Assembly: GCA_030154185.1 (NCBI GenBank)
Contig: JASKKK010000016.1
Span: 1-55,345, forward strand
Source of the DNA: Desulfuromonadales bacterium
GTDB taxonomy: Bacteria; Desulfobacterota; Desulfuromonadia; Desulfuromonadales; Syntrophotaleaceae
Reading direction: 5' to 3'
Length of the DNA: 55,345 nucleotides
Positions 43,759 to 51,727 of this stretch are shown here, piece by piece (positions within the stretch are counted from its first letter, which is position 1; each line of letters begins with the position of its first letter). The notes under the pieces were generated by a model. It ran no database searches, was not told the DNA's origin, and worked only from the letters and a program-made list of their open reading frames with translations. Made by a program: the position numbers and the translations under genes.

Positions 43759-43922
43759 GCGGAAATGGGCGCGTTTCGCCGGGAAATTCCGCTGCTCTGG
43801 GATTTTTCGGCGTTGTATCTTAAAATGAGCAGGTATGTCCGATATCTGGAGCGGATTCGGGAAAGGATGCGCCATGCCGGATCGGCGGATAGCGGAAATC
43901 GCGGCGATTCGAGCGATTCCTG

Positions 43923-44132
43923 GTGAATGCCGAAAAGCCGCTGGCGGTTATCGAACTGGGCGCCGGCACTGCCGTTCCGACTATCCGTCGTCTTTCCGAA
44001 CGCCTGGTGCGCCGCGGCGGCCGGCTGATCCGTATCACTCCCCGGGAGGCGCAGGTGCCGGCGGGGGAGCATGACCTGGCCCTCGGGGCGCCGGAAGGGT
44101 TGCACAGGATCGAAGCGGTGTTGGGAACGTAG
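43923..44132 (+). pseudogene. C-terminal remnant of a sirtuin (Sir2) deacetylase gene
   Basis: The ~70-codon frame reads KPLAVIELGAGTAVPTIRRL, RLIRITPREAQVPAGEH and LALGAPEGLHRIEAVL. This matches the pattern of the last part of Sir2-family NAD-dependent deacetylases (NAD-ribose loop GAGT and the INPRE-type segment). The N-terminal catalytic and zinc parts are absent upstream, where 43759-43900 has no matching frame. It is therefore a fragment, not an intact gene. Confidence 0.6.
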
Positions 44133-44148
44133 CGCATCAGGAGGGATC

Positions 44149-44547
44149 ATGCCCAAATTCGTCGTTCAGGAACATCATGCCACCCGTCTGCATTGGGATT
44201 TTCGTCTCGAAGTCGACGGCGTGTTGAAGTCGTGGGCCGTGCCCAAGGGGCCCTCGATGGACCCGGGCGACAAGCGGCTGGCCGTGCAGGTGCCGGATCA
44301 TTCCCTCGAATACGGCGATTTCGAGGGAACCATTCCCGAAGGACAGTACGGAGCGGGGGAGGTACTCATCTGGGACCGCGGCAGCTACGAGCCCCTTTGC
44401 GACATGTCCTCGGGTCTCGAACAAGGGCATCTGACCTTTGTCCTGCAGGGTGAAAAGCTCGAAGGAGCCTTTGCCCTGCTGCGTCTCAAACGGGGCAAAG
44501 GCGGCAAGGAGTGGCTGCTGTTCAAGATGAGCGAACGGGAGCGCTGA
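44149..44547 (+). CDS. stand-alone LigD 3'-phosphoesterase domain protein
   Basis: ATG 44149 has AGGAGGG upstream. The 132-residue protein is essentially one phosphoesterase domain of the type found at the N-terminus of DNA ligase D: FVVQEHHATRLHWDFRLEV, SWAVPKGPS, GDFEGTIPEGQYGAG and a C-terminal KEWLLFKM. The His/Asp/Arg metal-site residues of the family are present. It removes 3'-ribonucleotides or phosphates during end joining in characterised proteins. No ligase, polymerase or Ku gene is adjacent. It overlaps the convergent hydrolase gene by 26 nt. Confidence 0.9.
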   Translation: MPKFVVQEHHATRLHWDFRLEVDGVLKSWAVPKGPSMDPGDKRLAVQVPDHSLEYGDFEGTIPEGQYGAGEVLIWDRGSYEPLCDMSSGLEQGHLTFVLQGEKLEGAFALLRLKRGKGGKEWLLFKMSERER

Positions 44548-45445
44548 GGTCGCCCACAGTTTCCTGCCTTTTCGGGTCGGCGGCGACCAGGGTCTGCAGA
44601 ATCTCCTCCATGTGTTTGACAGGCAGGGAAAAATGTCCTTCGTCCGGAAAGAAACGGGTTTGACAGTGCGGGATGGCGGCAGCCAGATGCCTTCCAAGGA
44701 TCACCGGTACGGTACGATCTTTTTCGCCGTGCCAGAGATGCACCGGACGGCTGATCCACTGCAGGGCCAGCCCCCAGCCGCTGGCGAGCAGCTTCAGCTC
44801 TTCCACGGCCCCTTTTCCGCCGTGACGAAAGGCTTCCTGTATCGAAGCCTGCAGAATCCGTCTTACCCGGTCGCATTGCAGCACCGGCCGGTCGGGTTCG
44901 GCAACCTGCAGCAGAAGCAGTGCGAGCAGGGGGCGGCGGCGCAGGAGCCTGGCGGCCAGCCCGGCGTATAGCAGTTCCGCCAGGCGCGGCCGGTCTCTGG
45001 CCAGGTGGAAACTGAAGCGCGCCGGCCATTTCATGATCCGGTCCAGTCCGGGAACGGCTATCGGCCCCAGCGCTCCGACCAGCCCTATGGCGGTCAGACG
45101 CTTCGGCATCAGGCAGGCGCAGGCGATGGCATAAGGGCCGCCGCCGGAAACCCCCAGTACCGCAAAGCGGTTGAGGCCGAGGGCATCGGCCAGTTGTGCG
45201 ACATCCTCCGGCCAGTCTGCCAGACGACGTCCCGGCAGGCGGTCGGAAAGCCCGAACCCCGGCCGGTCGGGGGCCACGATGCGGATGCCGAGGCGGCACG
45301 CTGCCGTATGGGTGAGCCGGGCCTCGATGCGTGATGCGGGCAGGCCGTGGAAGTAAAAGACCGGCTTGCCTCCGGCTGTTCCGAATTCGGCGTAACCCAG
45401 GATACGGCCATCGGCCAGACGCAGTTTCCTGTCGTGGTTCGGCAT
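44522..45445 (-). CDS. alpha/beta-hydrolase
   Basis: ATG 45445 is chosen for GGAGG about 9 nt upstream. The ~307-residue protein has the hydrolase fold landmarks: oxyanion strand VFYFHGLPASR, RPGFGLSD, nucleophile elbow GVSGGGP, acid WHGEKDRTVP and catalytic His EGHFSLP. The substrate cannot be predicted. It is cytoplasmic, with no signal peptide. Its 3' end overlaps the convergent phosphoesterase gene. Confidence 0.9.
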   Translation of the reverse strand: MPNHDRKLRLADGRILGYAEFGTAGGKPVFYFHGLPASRIEARLTHTAACRLGIRIVAPDRPGFGLSDRLPGRRLADWPEDVAQLADALGLNRFAVLGVSGGGPYAIACACLMPKRLTAIGLVGALGPIAVPGLDRIMKWPARFSFHLARDRPRLAELLYAGLAARLLRRRPLLALLLLQVAEPDRPVLQCDRVRRILQASIQEAFRHGGKGAVEELKLLASGWGLALQWISRPVHLWHGEKDRTVPVILGRHLAAAIPHCQTRFFPDEGHFSLPVKHMEEILQTLVAADPKRQETVGDLSAPVRSS

Positions 45446-45577
45446 GGCGGAGTGACCTCCATAATTTCCGTGAAGCGGATCCGATATTCGGTTTTTCAGG
45501 TTCATGAACAAGAAGGTCCCTTAATGGTTGTGCCGGGCCAGGCCCTGCACTGCTTTGTTTCCTATTCCAACAGCAAA

Positions 45578-45709
45578 CTTTGATTTCAGCAAAGGTTTTT
45601 TGAACGCCTGGATGCGGCTCACAATCCGTACGACGTGAGGCAGTTGGTGCAAGGCGACACCCGGCTCGCGGTCCTTATCCACGCATCCAGCATCTGCTGG
45701 CGAGGTTGA
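45578..45709 (+). other. possible gene remnant in a 336-nt gene-free gap
   Basis: An open stretch without a start codon reads FFERLDAAHNPYDVRQLVQG and continues to a stop at 45707-45709. Its composition looks protein-like rather than random, yet nothing upstream extends it. I cannot name the family. The rest of the gap (45446-45781) holds a CGTTCCC/GGGAACG hairpin near 45719-45736 and nothing else recognisable. Confidence 0.25.
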
Positions 45710-45781
45710 ACGGAGCGGCGTTCCCGAATGGGAACGGCATTGCCGTGAAGGCGGGGTTATCGGCCCGTTTCCGGATGAACA

Positions 45782-46336
45782 TTATTGCCGATAGGTTTTT
45801 TTCAAGCGCCGCAGCAGTTTGTGAAAGGCCTCATGCCGGCCGGGGCCGATCCGTTCCTGCTCGATTTTGCCGAAATCGACCATCAGATCGCTATCCTGCC
45901 GGGCATCGAGATGTTTCTCGGCCAGCGGGAACAGGACCGTCCGTTCTTTTTCGATGTGCAGCTCCAGCAGGTCCATGTACTGTGAAACGGTTTCGGCGAA
46001 AGCCGGTCCCGCGGCCTTGTCGCCGGAACGCATGCGGCCAAGACTTTCCCTGAGGGAGGCAGTCAGGCGGCGCCCCGTCGCATGCTCTTCGAGCAAGGTT
46101 TCCACCGGATGACCCTTTTGTGGCAGGCCGGCCTGTTCCAGGGCCGGAAAGAGAGAATCCTCTTCCTTGGCGTGGTGGCACTGGTCGGCAAAAATCGCGA
46201 TAAATTCCACTATGGCCTCGAGGTCCTCCAGGGGGACGGACTCCTGTCTTTCGAGTTTACCGGCCACCGCTTCCAGGATCAGCAGCATCTGCTCGATCGC
46301 TTTGTGTTCCTTTTCCAGTTCCTCTATCGCTTGCAT
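45782..46336 (-). CDS. hemerythrin HHE-domain protein
   Basis: The 184-residue helical protein has hemerythrin-type ligands in sequence: LEKEHKAIEQML, DQCHHAKEEDSLFPAL, LLEEHATGRRL and LLELHIEKERTVLFPLAEK. A di-iron site binding oxygen or sensing redox or NO is the family property. AAGGAG precedes the ATG by 8 nt. Such proteins are abundant in anaerobic delta-proteobacteria, where they are thought to limit oxygen or NO stress. It is followed on the same strand, upstream, by the radical SAM gene. Confidence 0.9.
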   Translation of the reverse strand: MQAIEELEKEHKAIEQMLLILEAVAGKLERQESVPLEDLEAIVEFIAIFADQCHHAKEEDSLFPALEQAGLPQKGHPVETLLEEHATGRRLTASLRESLGRMRSGDKAAGPAFAETVSQYMDLLELHIEKERTVLFPLAEKHLDARQDSDLMVDFGKIEQERIGPGRHEAFHKLLRRLKKTYRQ

Positions 46337-46371
46337 CGATCAGGCTCCTTCGGTGATGGGTTCGACGCGCC

Positions 46372-47394
46372 TCACTCGGTTCCCGCCATGCCGACCCCGG
46401 CTATGGTCTCACCGCAGTCGGGACACTGCCCATCCTGCAGGATGGCGTTTTCCGCAATGTTGAATCCGAGACGCCGCATCAGTACCTTGCCGCAGCCGGG
46501 ACAGACCGTGTCGGTCTCCTCCGCCACGTTGCCCAGGTAGATGTAGCGCAATCCGGCCGCCCGGCCGATGTCTGCCGCCCGGTGCAGAGTCGACTCCGGA
46601 GTCGGCGGGACGTCGTTCAGCCGGAAATGGGGAAAGAAGCGGCTGATATGCCAGGGAGTGTCCGCACCGAGTTTTTGTTTGATAAATCCGGCCAGTCCCT
46701 CGAGTTCCGCAGGGTCGTCATTGAGGCCGGGGATGATCAGGGTGGTCACTTCGAGCCAGATGCCGAGGGTTTTGATTTTTTTGAGAGTATCGAGGACCGG
46801 CTGCAGACGGGCGCCGATGTGGCGGCGATAGGTTTCGTCGCGAAACGCTTTCAGATCGATGTTGACGGCATCGAGCCAGGGGCGGGCGGTGTCGAGCATT
46901 TCGGGGGTCATGTAGCCGTTGCTGACGAAGACGTTGGCCAGTCCTGCTTCGGTGGCCAGCCGGGCGGTATCGTGGGCGTATTCGAAAAAGATGGTCGGTT
47001 CGGTGTAGGTGTAGGCGATGGAACGGCAGCCGCTGCGCCGTGCCTCGGCGACGATCCGTTCCGGCGTGGCCGGATATCCGCCGAGCAGATGCTGCTCACG
47101 GGGCATCTGGGATATCTCCCAGTTCTGACACCAGGCACAGCGGAAATTGCACCCCGGCGTGGCTATGGAGTAGGAAAGAGAACCGGGATGGAAGTGGAAC
47201 AGCGGTTTTTTTTCGATGTGGTCGACGGCCTGGCTGATGGTGCGTCCGTAAACCAGCGTATAGAGGGTCCCTGCGCGGTTTTCCCGCACCTGGCAGAGAC
47301 CGAGGTGACCGTCGCCGATGGTGCAGCGGTGAGCGCAGAGCCGGCAACGCACCTGTTTGTCCTTCATCTTCTCATAAAGCATGGCTTCTTTCAT
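46372..47394 (-). CDS. amrS: AmmeMemoRadiSam-system radical SAM enzyme (AmrS-like)
   Basis: ATG 47394 has AAGGAGG 7 nt upstream (an in-frame GTG at 47415 is less likely). The 340-residue protein has an N-terminal Cys cluster (CRLCAHRCTIGDGHLGLCQVR) and a radical SAM motif GCNFRCAWCQN (CxxxCxxC). It also has the pyruvate-formate-lyase-activase-like core (TYTEPTIFFEYAHD, NGYMTPEML, VNIDLKAF) and a C-terminal zinc-ribbon-like VCPGCGKVL...CPDCG. This fits AmrS, which acts with Memo and AMMECR1 homologues. Neither partner is next to it here. The enzyme product is not established. Confidence 0.9.
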   Translation of the reverse strand: MKEAMLYEKMKDKQVRCRLCAHRCTIGDGHLGLCQVRENRAGTLYTLVYGRTISQAVDHIEKKPLFHFHPGSLSYSIATPGCNFRCAWCQNWEISQMPREQHLLGGYPATPERIVAEARRSGCRSIAYTYTEPTIFFEYAHDTARLATEAGLANVFVSNGYMTPEMLDTARPWLDAVNIDLKAFRDETYRRHIGARLQPVLDTLKKIKTLGIWLEVTTLIIPGLNDDPAELEGLAGFIKQKLGADTPWHISRFFPHFRLNDVPPTPESTLHRAADIGRAAGLRYIYLGNVAEETDTVCPGCGKVLMRRLGFNIAENAILQDGQCPDCGETIAGVGMAGTE

Positions 47395-47636
47395 CGACGA
47401 ACCTCCTTTGAACACTGTACGGTGTTTCCAGTTTACCAGTTCCTGCCGGAATTTCGGTGTCCGGCCGCATAATCTCGTCGTCGTGGAGGCGGTAAACTTG
47501 GAAATACGCGTATAAGCTGATAACTTTTAACAAATATCCGGCGTATATGCTTTTTGTGAGAATTAGAACGATGCGGCCGGGAACCATTGCGGATCGGAAG
47601 ACCGGAGTGGTTTATTAACGGCTTGGGGAGGTATGG

Positions 47637-48467
47637 ATGACTGAAGCGGCGGGGGTGGAAATTTTCATCATCGGCAACGAAATTCTCAACGGCGAAATCC
47701 AGGACACCAATACCCATTGGTTGTGCCGAGAGGTTACGCGCCTGGGGGGAAGGGTCGTCCGGGGCACGGTACTCGGCGATGAGCTGGATATTATCGCCGA
47801 AGCTCTGCAGGCAGCGTTGGCGCGGGGTACCCGGGTTATCTTTACCGCCGGCGGCCTCGGCCCGACGGCCGACGACCTGACCCTGAAGGCTGTGGCTCGG
47901 GCAGTCGGGGTAGGGCTCAAACTGCACGAGCAGGCGCGACGGATGATCCGCAAAAGCTACGACGAACTGCATGACAAGGGAGTCCTGGAGGTGGGGGGCT
48001 TGACCCCGGCGCGGGAAAAGATGGCCTGGTTGCCGGAGGGGGCGGAAACCCTGGTCAATCCGGTTGGGACCGCTCCGGGAGTGCTGCTGCGGGTCGGGGA
48101 TGCGGCCGTTATCAGCCTGCCCGGCGTACCCCCGGAACTGAAAGGGATTTTCAACAGTTCCATGCAACCTTTCCTGCGGGAAACCTTCCAGGGCGGGCTG
48201 TCGGCTCTGCATGCTCTGACCGTGCACTGCAACGACGAATCCCTGCTGGAACCGGTGCTCAGCCGGGTGGCGCCGGCTCATCCCTGTGTCTATATCAAGT
48301 CCCTGGCGACCCGGCCGGGAGAGATGGCGGAACTCGACATTTTCCTCACCGCCGTGGGGTCCGACCGGGCCGAGGTGGAAGCCCTGGTCGATGCGGCTGT
48401 GCAGGATCTCAAGGTGGGCCTCGATGCCCTCGGTTTTGCCTATCGGGACAAGCCGGCGCAACCGTGA
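47637..48467 (+). CDS. CinA N-terminal (MoaB/MogA-like) domain protein
   Basis: The 276-residue protein begins VEIFIIGNEILNGEIQDTNT and contains GGLGPTADDLT, EGAETLVNPVGTAPG and ISLPGVPPELKGIF. These are the molybdopterin-binding/COG1058 motifs of CinA N-terminal domains, which in characterised proteins act as ADP-ribose pyrophosphatases. The C-terminal nicotinamide-nucleotide amidase (PncC) domain is absent. GGGGAGG precedes the ATG. It stands alone. Confidence 0.9.
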   Translation: MTEAAGVEIFIIGNEILNGEIQDTNTHWLCREVTRLGGRVVRGTVLGDELDIIAEALQAALARGTRVIFTAGGLGPTADDLTLKAVARAVGVGLKLHEQARRMIRKSYDELHDKGVLEVGGLTPAREKMAWLPEGAETLVNPVGTAPGVLLRVGDAAVISLPGVPPELKGIFNSSMQPFLRETFQGGLSALHALTVHCNDESLLEPVLSRVAPAHPCVYIKSLATRPGEMAELDIFLTAVGSDRAEVEALVDAAVQDLKVGLDALGFAYRDKPAQP

Positions 48468-48602
48468 GGCGCCGGGGCTTCTGACCGTGGTCGGGGAAGG
48501 CACCCCCGGTTACGCTATGTATTATTGTATATAACCACTTCCATCCCCTTGCCATGCCTGCTAAAATCCCCGACATCCATCCTCATTAAACAAGGGGCGC
48601 CA

Positions 48603-49268
48603 ATGTTCAGAGTCTTTTTTCGCACCATTCTTTGTATCTGCTTTCTTATCTGTTGTTTCACCGCGGCGGTCTGTCAGGCAGCCGAGTCCGATCTGCAGCA
48701 GAGTATCGCAGCGATCGAGGCTCGCATCGAGTCTTACGTGCCGGATACGAATTACCGGGATGATGTTTTCGGGTTGATCGTGGTCAAACAAGCCATCGTC
48801 AGCCTCAAGGCCGGATCGGGCGGCATCGGCGCCTGCCTGGTCGACGCGAAAACCGGCAAGTTGGTCGAGACGGGGCGCAATCGTCAGTACAGCCCTTATT
48901 TTCGCAGCGACATGCATGCCGAGATGGATCTGCTGAACCGCTACGAGGACCGACTGAAAAAGAAGGGCGGATCCAATTCTACCAACGACCCGCGCAAGTG
49001 CGGCGATCTGATCCTTTTCACATCCACAGAACCCTGCCCCATGTGCCTGACCCGCATCATCAATGCGGGAATCCAGCATATGTATTACATCAACCCCGAC
49101 CTCGAGGGCGGAATGGCGCATCGCATGGAGCATCTGCCGAAATTCTGGCGGGAATTCGCCGCCGGTCGTGATTTTCGCCAGGCGGAATGTTCCCCGGTTC
49201 TCAGGAAGATTGCCGAAGACCTGTTCCGCCATTCGGTGCGCTCTTTTGCGAAAAAGAGGAAGAAATGA
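48603..49268 (+). CDS. exported cytidine/deoxycytidylate deaminase-fold protein
   Basis: ATG 48603 is followed by a signal peptide (FRTILCICFLICCFTAAVCQ then AAESD), unusual for this enzyme class. The 221-residue protein has the zinc-deaminase motifs HAE (H105, E107, in RSDMHAEMDLL) and PCPMC (C145, C148). The C-terminal half includes IQHMYYINPDLEGGMAHRME. The family deaminates cytosine, guanine or related bases; the substrate here is unknown. Export would place it in the periplasm, so it may scavenge nucleobases or act on extracellular nucleotides. Confidence 0.85.
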   Translation: MFRVFFRTILCICFLICCFTAAVCQAAESDLQQSIAAIEARIESYVPDTNYRDDVFGLIVVKQAIVSLKAGSGGIGACLVDAKTGKLVETGRNRQYSPYFRSDMHAEMDLLNRYEDRLKKKGGSNSTNDPRKCGDLILFTSTEPCPMCLTRIINAGIQHMYYINPDLEGGMAHRMEHLPKFWREFAAGRDFRQAECSPVLRKIAEDLFRHSVRSFAKKRKK

Positions 49269-49416
49269 GAGGGGCGGGGTCGAGGCCCGAGTGCTGAGTG
49301 CTGATCGTTTGCGGGACGCCGAAACCCGAATCAGAGGTAGAGCGTTTCGGATTCTTAAAGCTTATGATTGATCCTCCCGGTTGTTTGCAAAGGACAAACG
49401 ACCATGGACAAAGGAC
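49269..49416. repeat. short-repeat spacer (GAGTGCTG and AAAGGACAAA types)
   Basis: No gene is visible. The spacer contains repeated GAGTGCTG and AAAGGACAAA-type units related to those at 15543-15702 and 31089-31200. It is followed immediately by a long hairpin terminator at 49417-49463. Confidence 0.5.
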
Positions 49417-49463
49417 AAAAACTAACGCCGGTCAGGGAAAAATCCTGGCCGGCGTTAGTTTTT
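49417..49463 (+). terminator. 20-bp bidirectional terminator hairpin
   Basis: AAAAACTAACGCCGGTCAGG pairs with CCTGGCCGGCGTTAGTTTTT over 20 positions (one G-U) around a 7-nt loop. The outer A/T arms provide a T-run in both directions, so it can stop transcription from either side. It ends the deaminase unit. Confidence 0.9.
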
Positions 49464-49627
49464 GCGTAAACCGATCCGCCGGTCTTTCGTCTAAATCACT
49501 GAAAGAAATCCGTAGTTTCACTTCCCCTGTGATCGTCCGGGATTTGGCTGTTTCCAGGGCGGCGAGGGGCTTGCGGCGGGTTGTCCGGTCGCGCGACAGA
49601 ATGCCGGTACCTGCGGGGAGAATGACC

Positions 49628-50803
49628 ATGAGACGGATGACAATGGTGTTTGCGATTATGCTGACGTTTCTCTGCGGGGTGGGGCAGGCTTTCGGCCAGA
49701 CCGTCGAAACCCTGGACGAGCCGGAGCAACTGGCCATGTCCGATACCCTGCAATATGCCCTGGAAAACAATCCGACCAGCCATGTTTCCAACTGGGTGAA
49801 TCCCGATACGGGGCGCTCGGGTTCGGTGGTGCCGGTCGAGACCTATACCAACGAACTGGGCCAGCCGTGCCGTGAGTTCATCACCACCATCGTTATCGGA
49901 GGCCGGGAAGAGCAGGGTTACGGTACCGCCTGCCGGCAGCCGGACGGTACGTGGCAGATCGTGACGGATGAGCAGGCGACGACCTCGACGCCGTCGGCAC
50001 CGACCAACGTGTATGTCTATGCTCCGCCGGAACGGTATTACTACATTTATCCCGATGCATACTATTACTACCCGTCGAGCTTTTACTATCCGTACCACAT
50101 TTACCTGAGTTTCAGGTATGTCTACCGTGGGGGCTCCTTCTTTTACGGTTCCTTCTATCTGGACGATTATCATTTCCGTCGTCATCATCCGATCCATGTG
50201 CGTTCGCGGATTTATGTGGGGCCGCGAATCTTCAGCCGTCATCGTTGGTATTACCGCCCTCCCGTCCGTTATCGCACTCCGGTATATCCGCCGGCGCACC
50301 GCGATCGCTACGAAAGACGCCGTCCGGACCGGCGGGATAGCGCACGACCGGTCTATCGAGGGCGTCAGGAAAATCGTCAGCGATACGACCTGCGTAACCG
50401 GCAGTTGCAGCGACCAAGCAGGCAACCCGATGTCAAGCGCGAGCGGAACAGAACCCCGACCCTGCGTCAGGGGCGTGATTCTAACATCCGGGATGGTAAC
50501 CGACAGCTGCAGAGACCGCGGAGGCAACCCGATGTAAAACGCGAGCAGAACAGAACCTCGTCTGTGCCCCAGGGACGTGATTCGCGTTATCAGAACCGTC
50601 AACTTCAGATGCAGAGGCAATCGCCTGCGATAAGGCATCGGCAACTGAGGACGTTGGAGAAAAGACCTCCGGCTGTGCGTCAGCGCACCGGCGTTCAACA
50701 GCAACGGGCAAAGTCACCGGGGCTGCGGGAGCGTGGCAATTCCCGTCAGGATTACAGACGGCAGGGTGGATTCCAAAATAATGGCTCCAGGCGGAGCCGC
50801 TGA
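49628..50803 (+). CDS. RT0821/Lpp0805-type surface protein with Tyr-rich and Arg/Gln-rich tail
   Basis: ATG 49628 has GGGGAG 7 nt upstream; ATG 49622 is too close to it. The ~391-residue product has a signal peptide (MVFAIMLTFLCGVGQAFG). An N-terminal surface-antigen module follows (TLQYALENNPTSHVSNWVNP, PVETYTNELGQPCREF, YGTACRQPDGTWQI). Next comes a Tyr-rich stretch (RYYYIYPDAYYYYPSSFYYP) and a basic C-terminal half. That half contains two ~32-residue tandem copies of RNRQLQRPxRQPDVKRExNR followed by RQGRDS/PQGRDS. A strongly cationic, exported tail suggests binding to nucleic acid, lipopolysaccharide or acidic polysaccharide (inference). Confidence 0.75.
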   Translation: MRRMTMVFAIMLTFLCGVGQAFGQTVETLDEPEQLAMSDTLQYALENNPTSHVSNWVNPDTGRSGSVVPVETYTNELGQPCREFITTIVIGGREEQGYGTACRQPDGTWQIVTDEQATTSTPSAPTNVYVYAPPERYYYIYPDAYYYYPSSFYYPYHIYLSFRYVYRGGSFFYGSFYLDDYHFRRHHPIHVRSRIYVGPRIFSRHRWYYRPPVRYRTPVYPPAHRDRYERRRPDRRDSARPVYRGRQENRQRYDLRNRQLQRPSRQPDVKRERNRTPTLRQGRDSNIRDGNRQLQRPRRQPDVKREQNRTSSVPQGRDSRYQNRQLQMQRQSPAIRHRQLRTLEKRPPAVRQRTGVQQQRAKSPGLRERGNSRQDYRRQGGFQNNGSRRSR

Positions 50804-50832
50804 GAGTGCATGCTGATCGAAAAAACCGAACA

Positions 50833-50868
50833 TGCCCGCCCGACTCATGTGTCGCGGCGGGCACTTTT
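50833..50868 (+). terminator. intrinsic terminator of the surface-protein gene
   Basis: TGCCCGCC-CGAC pairs with GTCG-C-GGCGGGCA around a TCATGT loop (12 bp, one bulged C), followed by a short CTTTT. It lies 30 nt after the stop codon at 50803. Confidence 0.75.
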
Positions 50869-50948
50869 GAGGAATTGTCGGGGGGAGTGTAAATATTTGT
50901 TGCTACCAACCGGGAAAATTTTCATTTTTTTTACACAGTTCGTACATA

Positions 50949-50977
50949 TTGACATGCTAAGTCTTGGGGGCGATAAA
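50949..50977 (+). promoter_or_regulatory. sigma-70 promoter of the response-regulator gene
   Basis: A perfect TTGACA (50949-50954) is followed, after exactly 17 nt, by GATAAA (50972-50977). An AT-rich stretch upstream (about 50925-50945) could act as an UP element. The start codon at 51026 lies about 40 nt beyond the predicted transcription start. Confidence 0.65.
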
Positions 50978-51025
50978 TTAGCAAACGTTTTAATGCCCAT
51001 TCATTCATAAGAGGTAGGTCAACTT

Positions 51026-51727
51026 ATGACTCATTCGGTTTCCCATGAAAAGAGGATCTGGTTTCTGGCTCAGCAGGATCAACCGGACCCGTCAGTCCTG
51101 GAGGATCTGACTGCAGGAGGATATCAGCTGAATACAGTCGTGATCCACAAGAGAGCAATCATTTATCCCCCAAAAGGAGTCGACCTGGCCCTTATGGAGC
51201 TGGCTGCTGAGACTCAGGATGCCATGACCGGGATCATGCGCTTGCGGGAGGATTATAAGGGGCCACTGGCGGTTCTGGACGAGCACCACAACGAAAGGCG
51301 TCATATTCTCGCCCTCGAAATCGGAGCCGATGATTATCTGGAAAAACCTGTCAGTTCGCCTGTCCTGACGGCTCGTATAGAAGCACTCATACGGCGTCAT
51401 CAGCAGCAGGATCAGGCGACCGGTGCCGTCATAGATCTCGGTGAACTGGTTGTCGATGCCGCGCGCCGGGAAGTGACCCAGGCGGGAAAAAGTATCCCGT
51501 TGACCACGGTCGAATTCAAGCTTCTCTGGCACCTGGCGAGTCATGCGGGTGCGGTGGTCAGCCGTAACGATATTCATCAGGCCCTTTACAATAGGGATTA
51601 CAACGGTATCGATCGTTCCGTCGACATGTATATTTCTCGGGTGCGAAAGAAACTGGGGGACGATTCCGCCAACCCCAGGTGCCTCAAGACCATCCGGGGG
51701 GATGGGTATCTGCTGGTTTCCCCCTGA
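51026..51727 (+). CDS. OmpR-family regulator with an atypical receiver domain
   Basis: The 233-residue protein has a receiver-like N-terminal domain and a winged-helix DNA-binding C-terminus (LVVDAARREVTQAGKSIPLT, TVEFKLLWHLASH, RSVDMYISRVRKKLG, IRGDGYLL). In the receiver the usual acidic pair after strand 1 is missing (IWFLAQQDQ), and the phosphoacceptor position reads LALMELA, Glu58 in place of Asp. The later GADDYLEKP with Lys107 is intact. It is therefore probably phosphorylation-independent or locked active by Glu. No kinase is adjacent. Confidence 0.85.
   Translation: MTHSVSHEKRIWFLAQQDQPDPSVLEDLTAGGYQLNTVVIHKRAIIYPPKGVDLALMELAAETQDAMTGIMRLREDYKGPLAVLDEHHNERRHILALEIGADDYLEKPVSSPVLTARIEALIRRHQQQDQATGAVIDLGELVVDAARREVTQAGKSIPLTTVEFKLLWHLASHAGAVVSRNDIHQALYNRDYNGIDRSVDMYISRVRKKLGDDSANPRCLKTIRGDGYLLVSP

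Noticed and set aside
43757-43808. Hairpin AGCGGAA/TTCCGCT after the BI-1 gene as a terminator
   Set aside because: The only T-run lies about 9 nt after the stem and the stem is interrupted by mismatches; too weak to call.
47433-48503. 356-codon minus-strand frame across the CinA-domain gene
   Set aside because: Antisense to a gene with clear CinA N-terminal motifs; composition is Arg/Gln/Pro-rich without domains.
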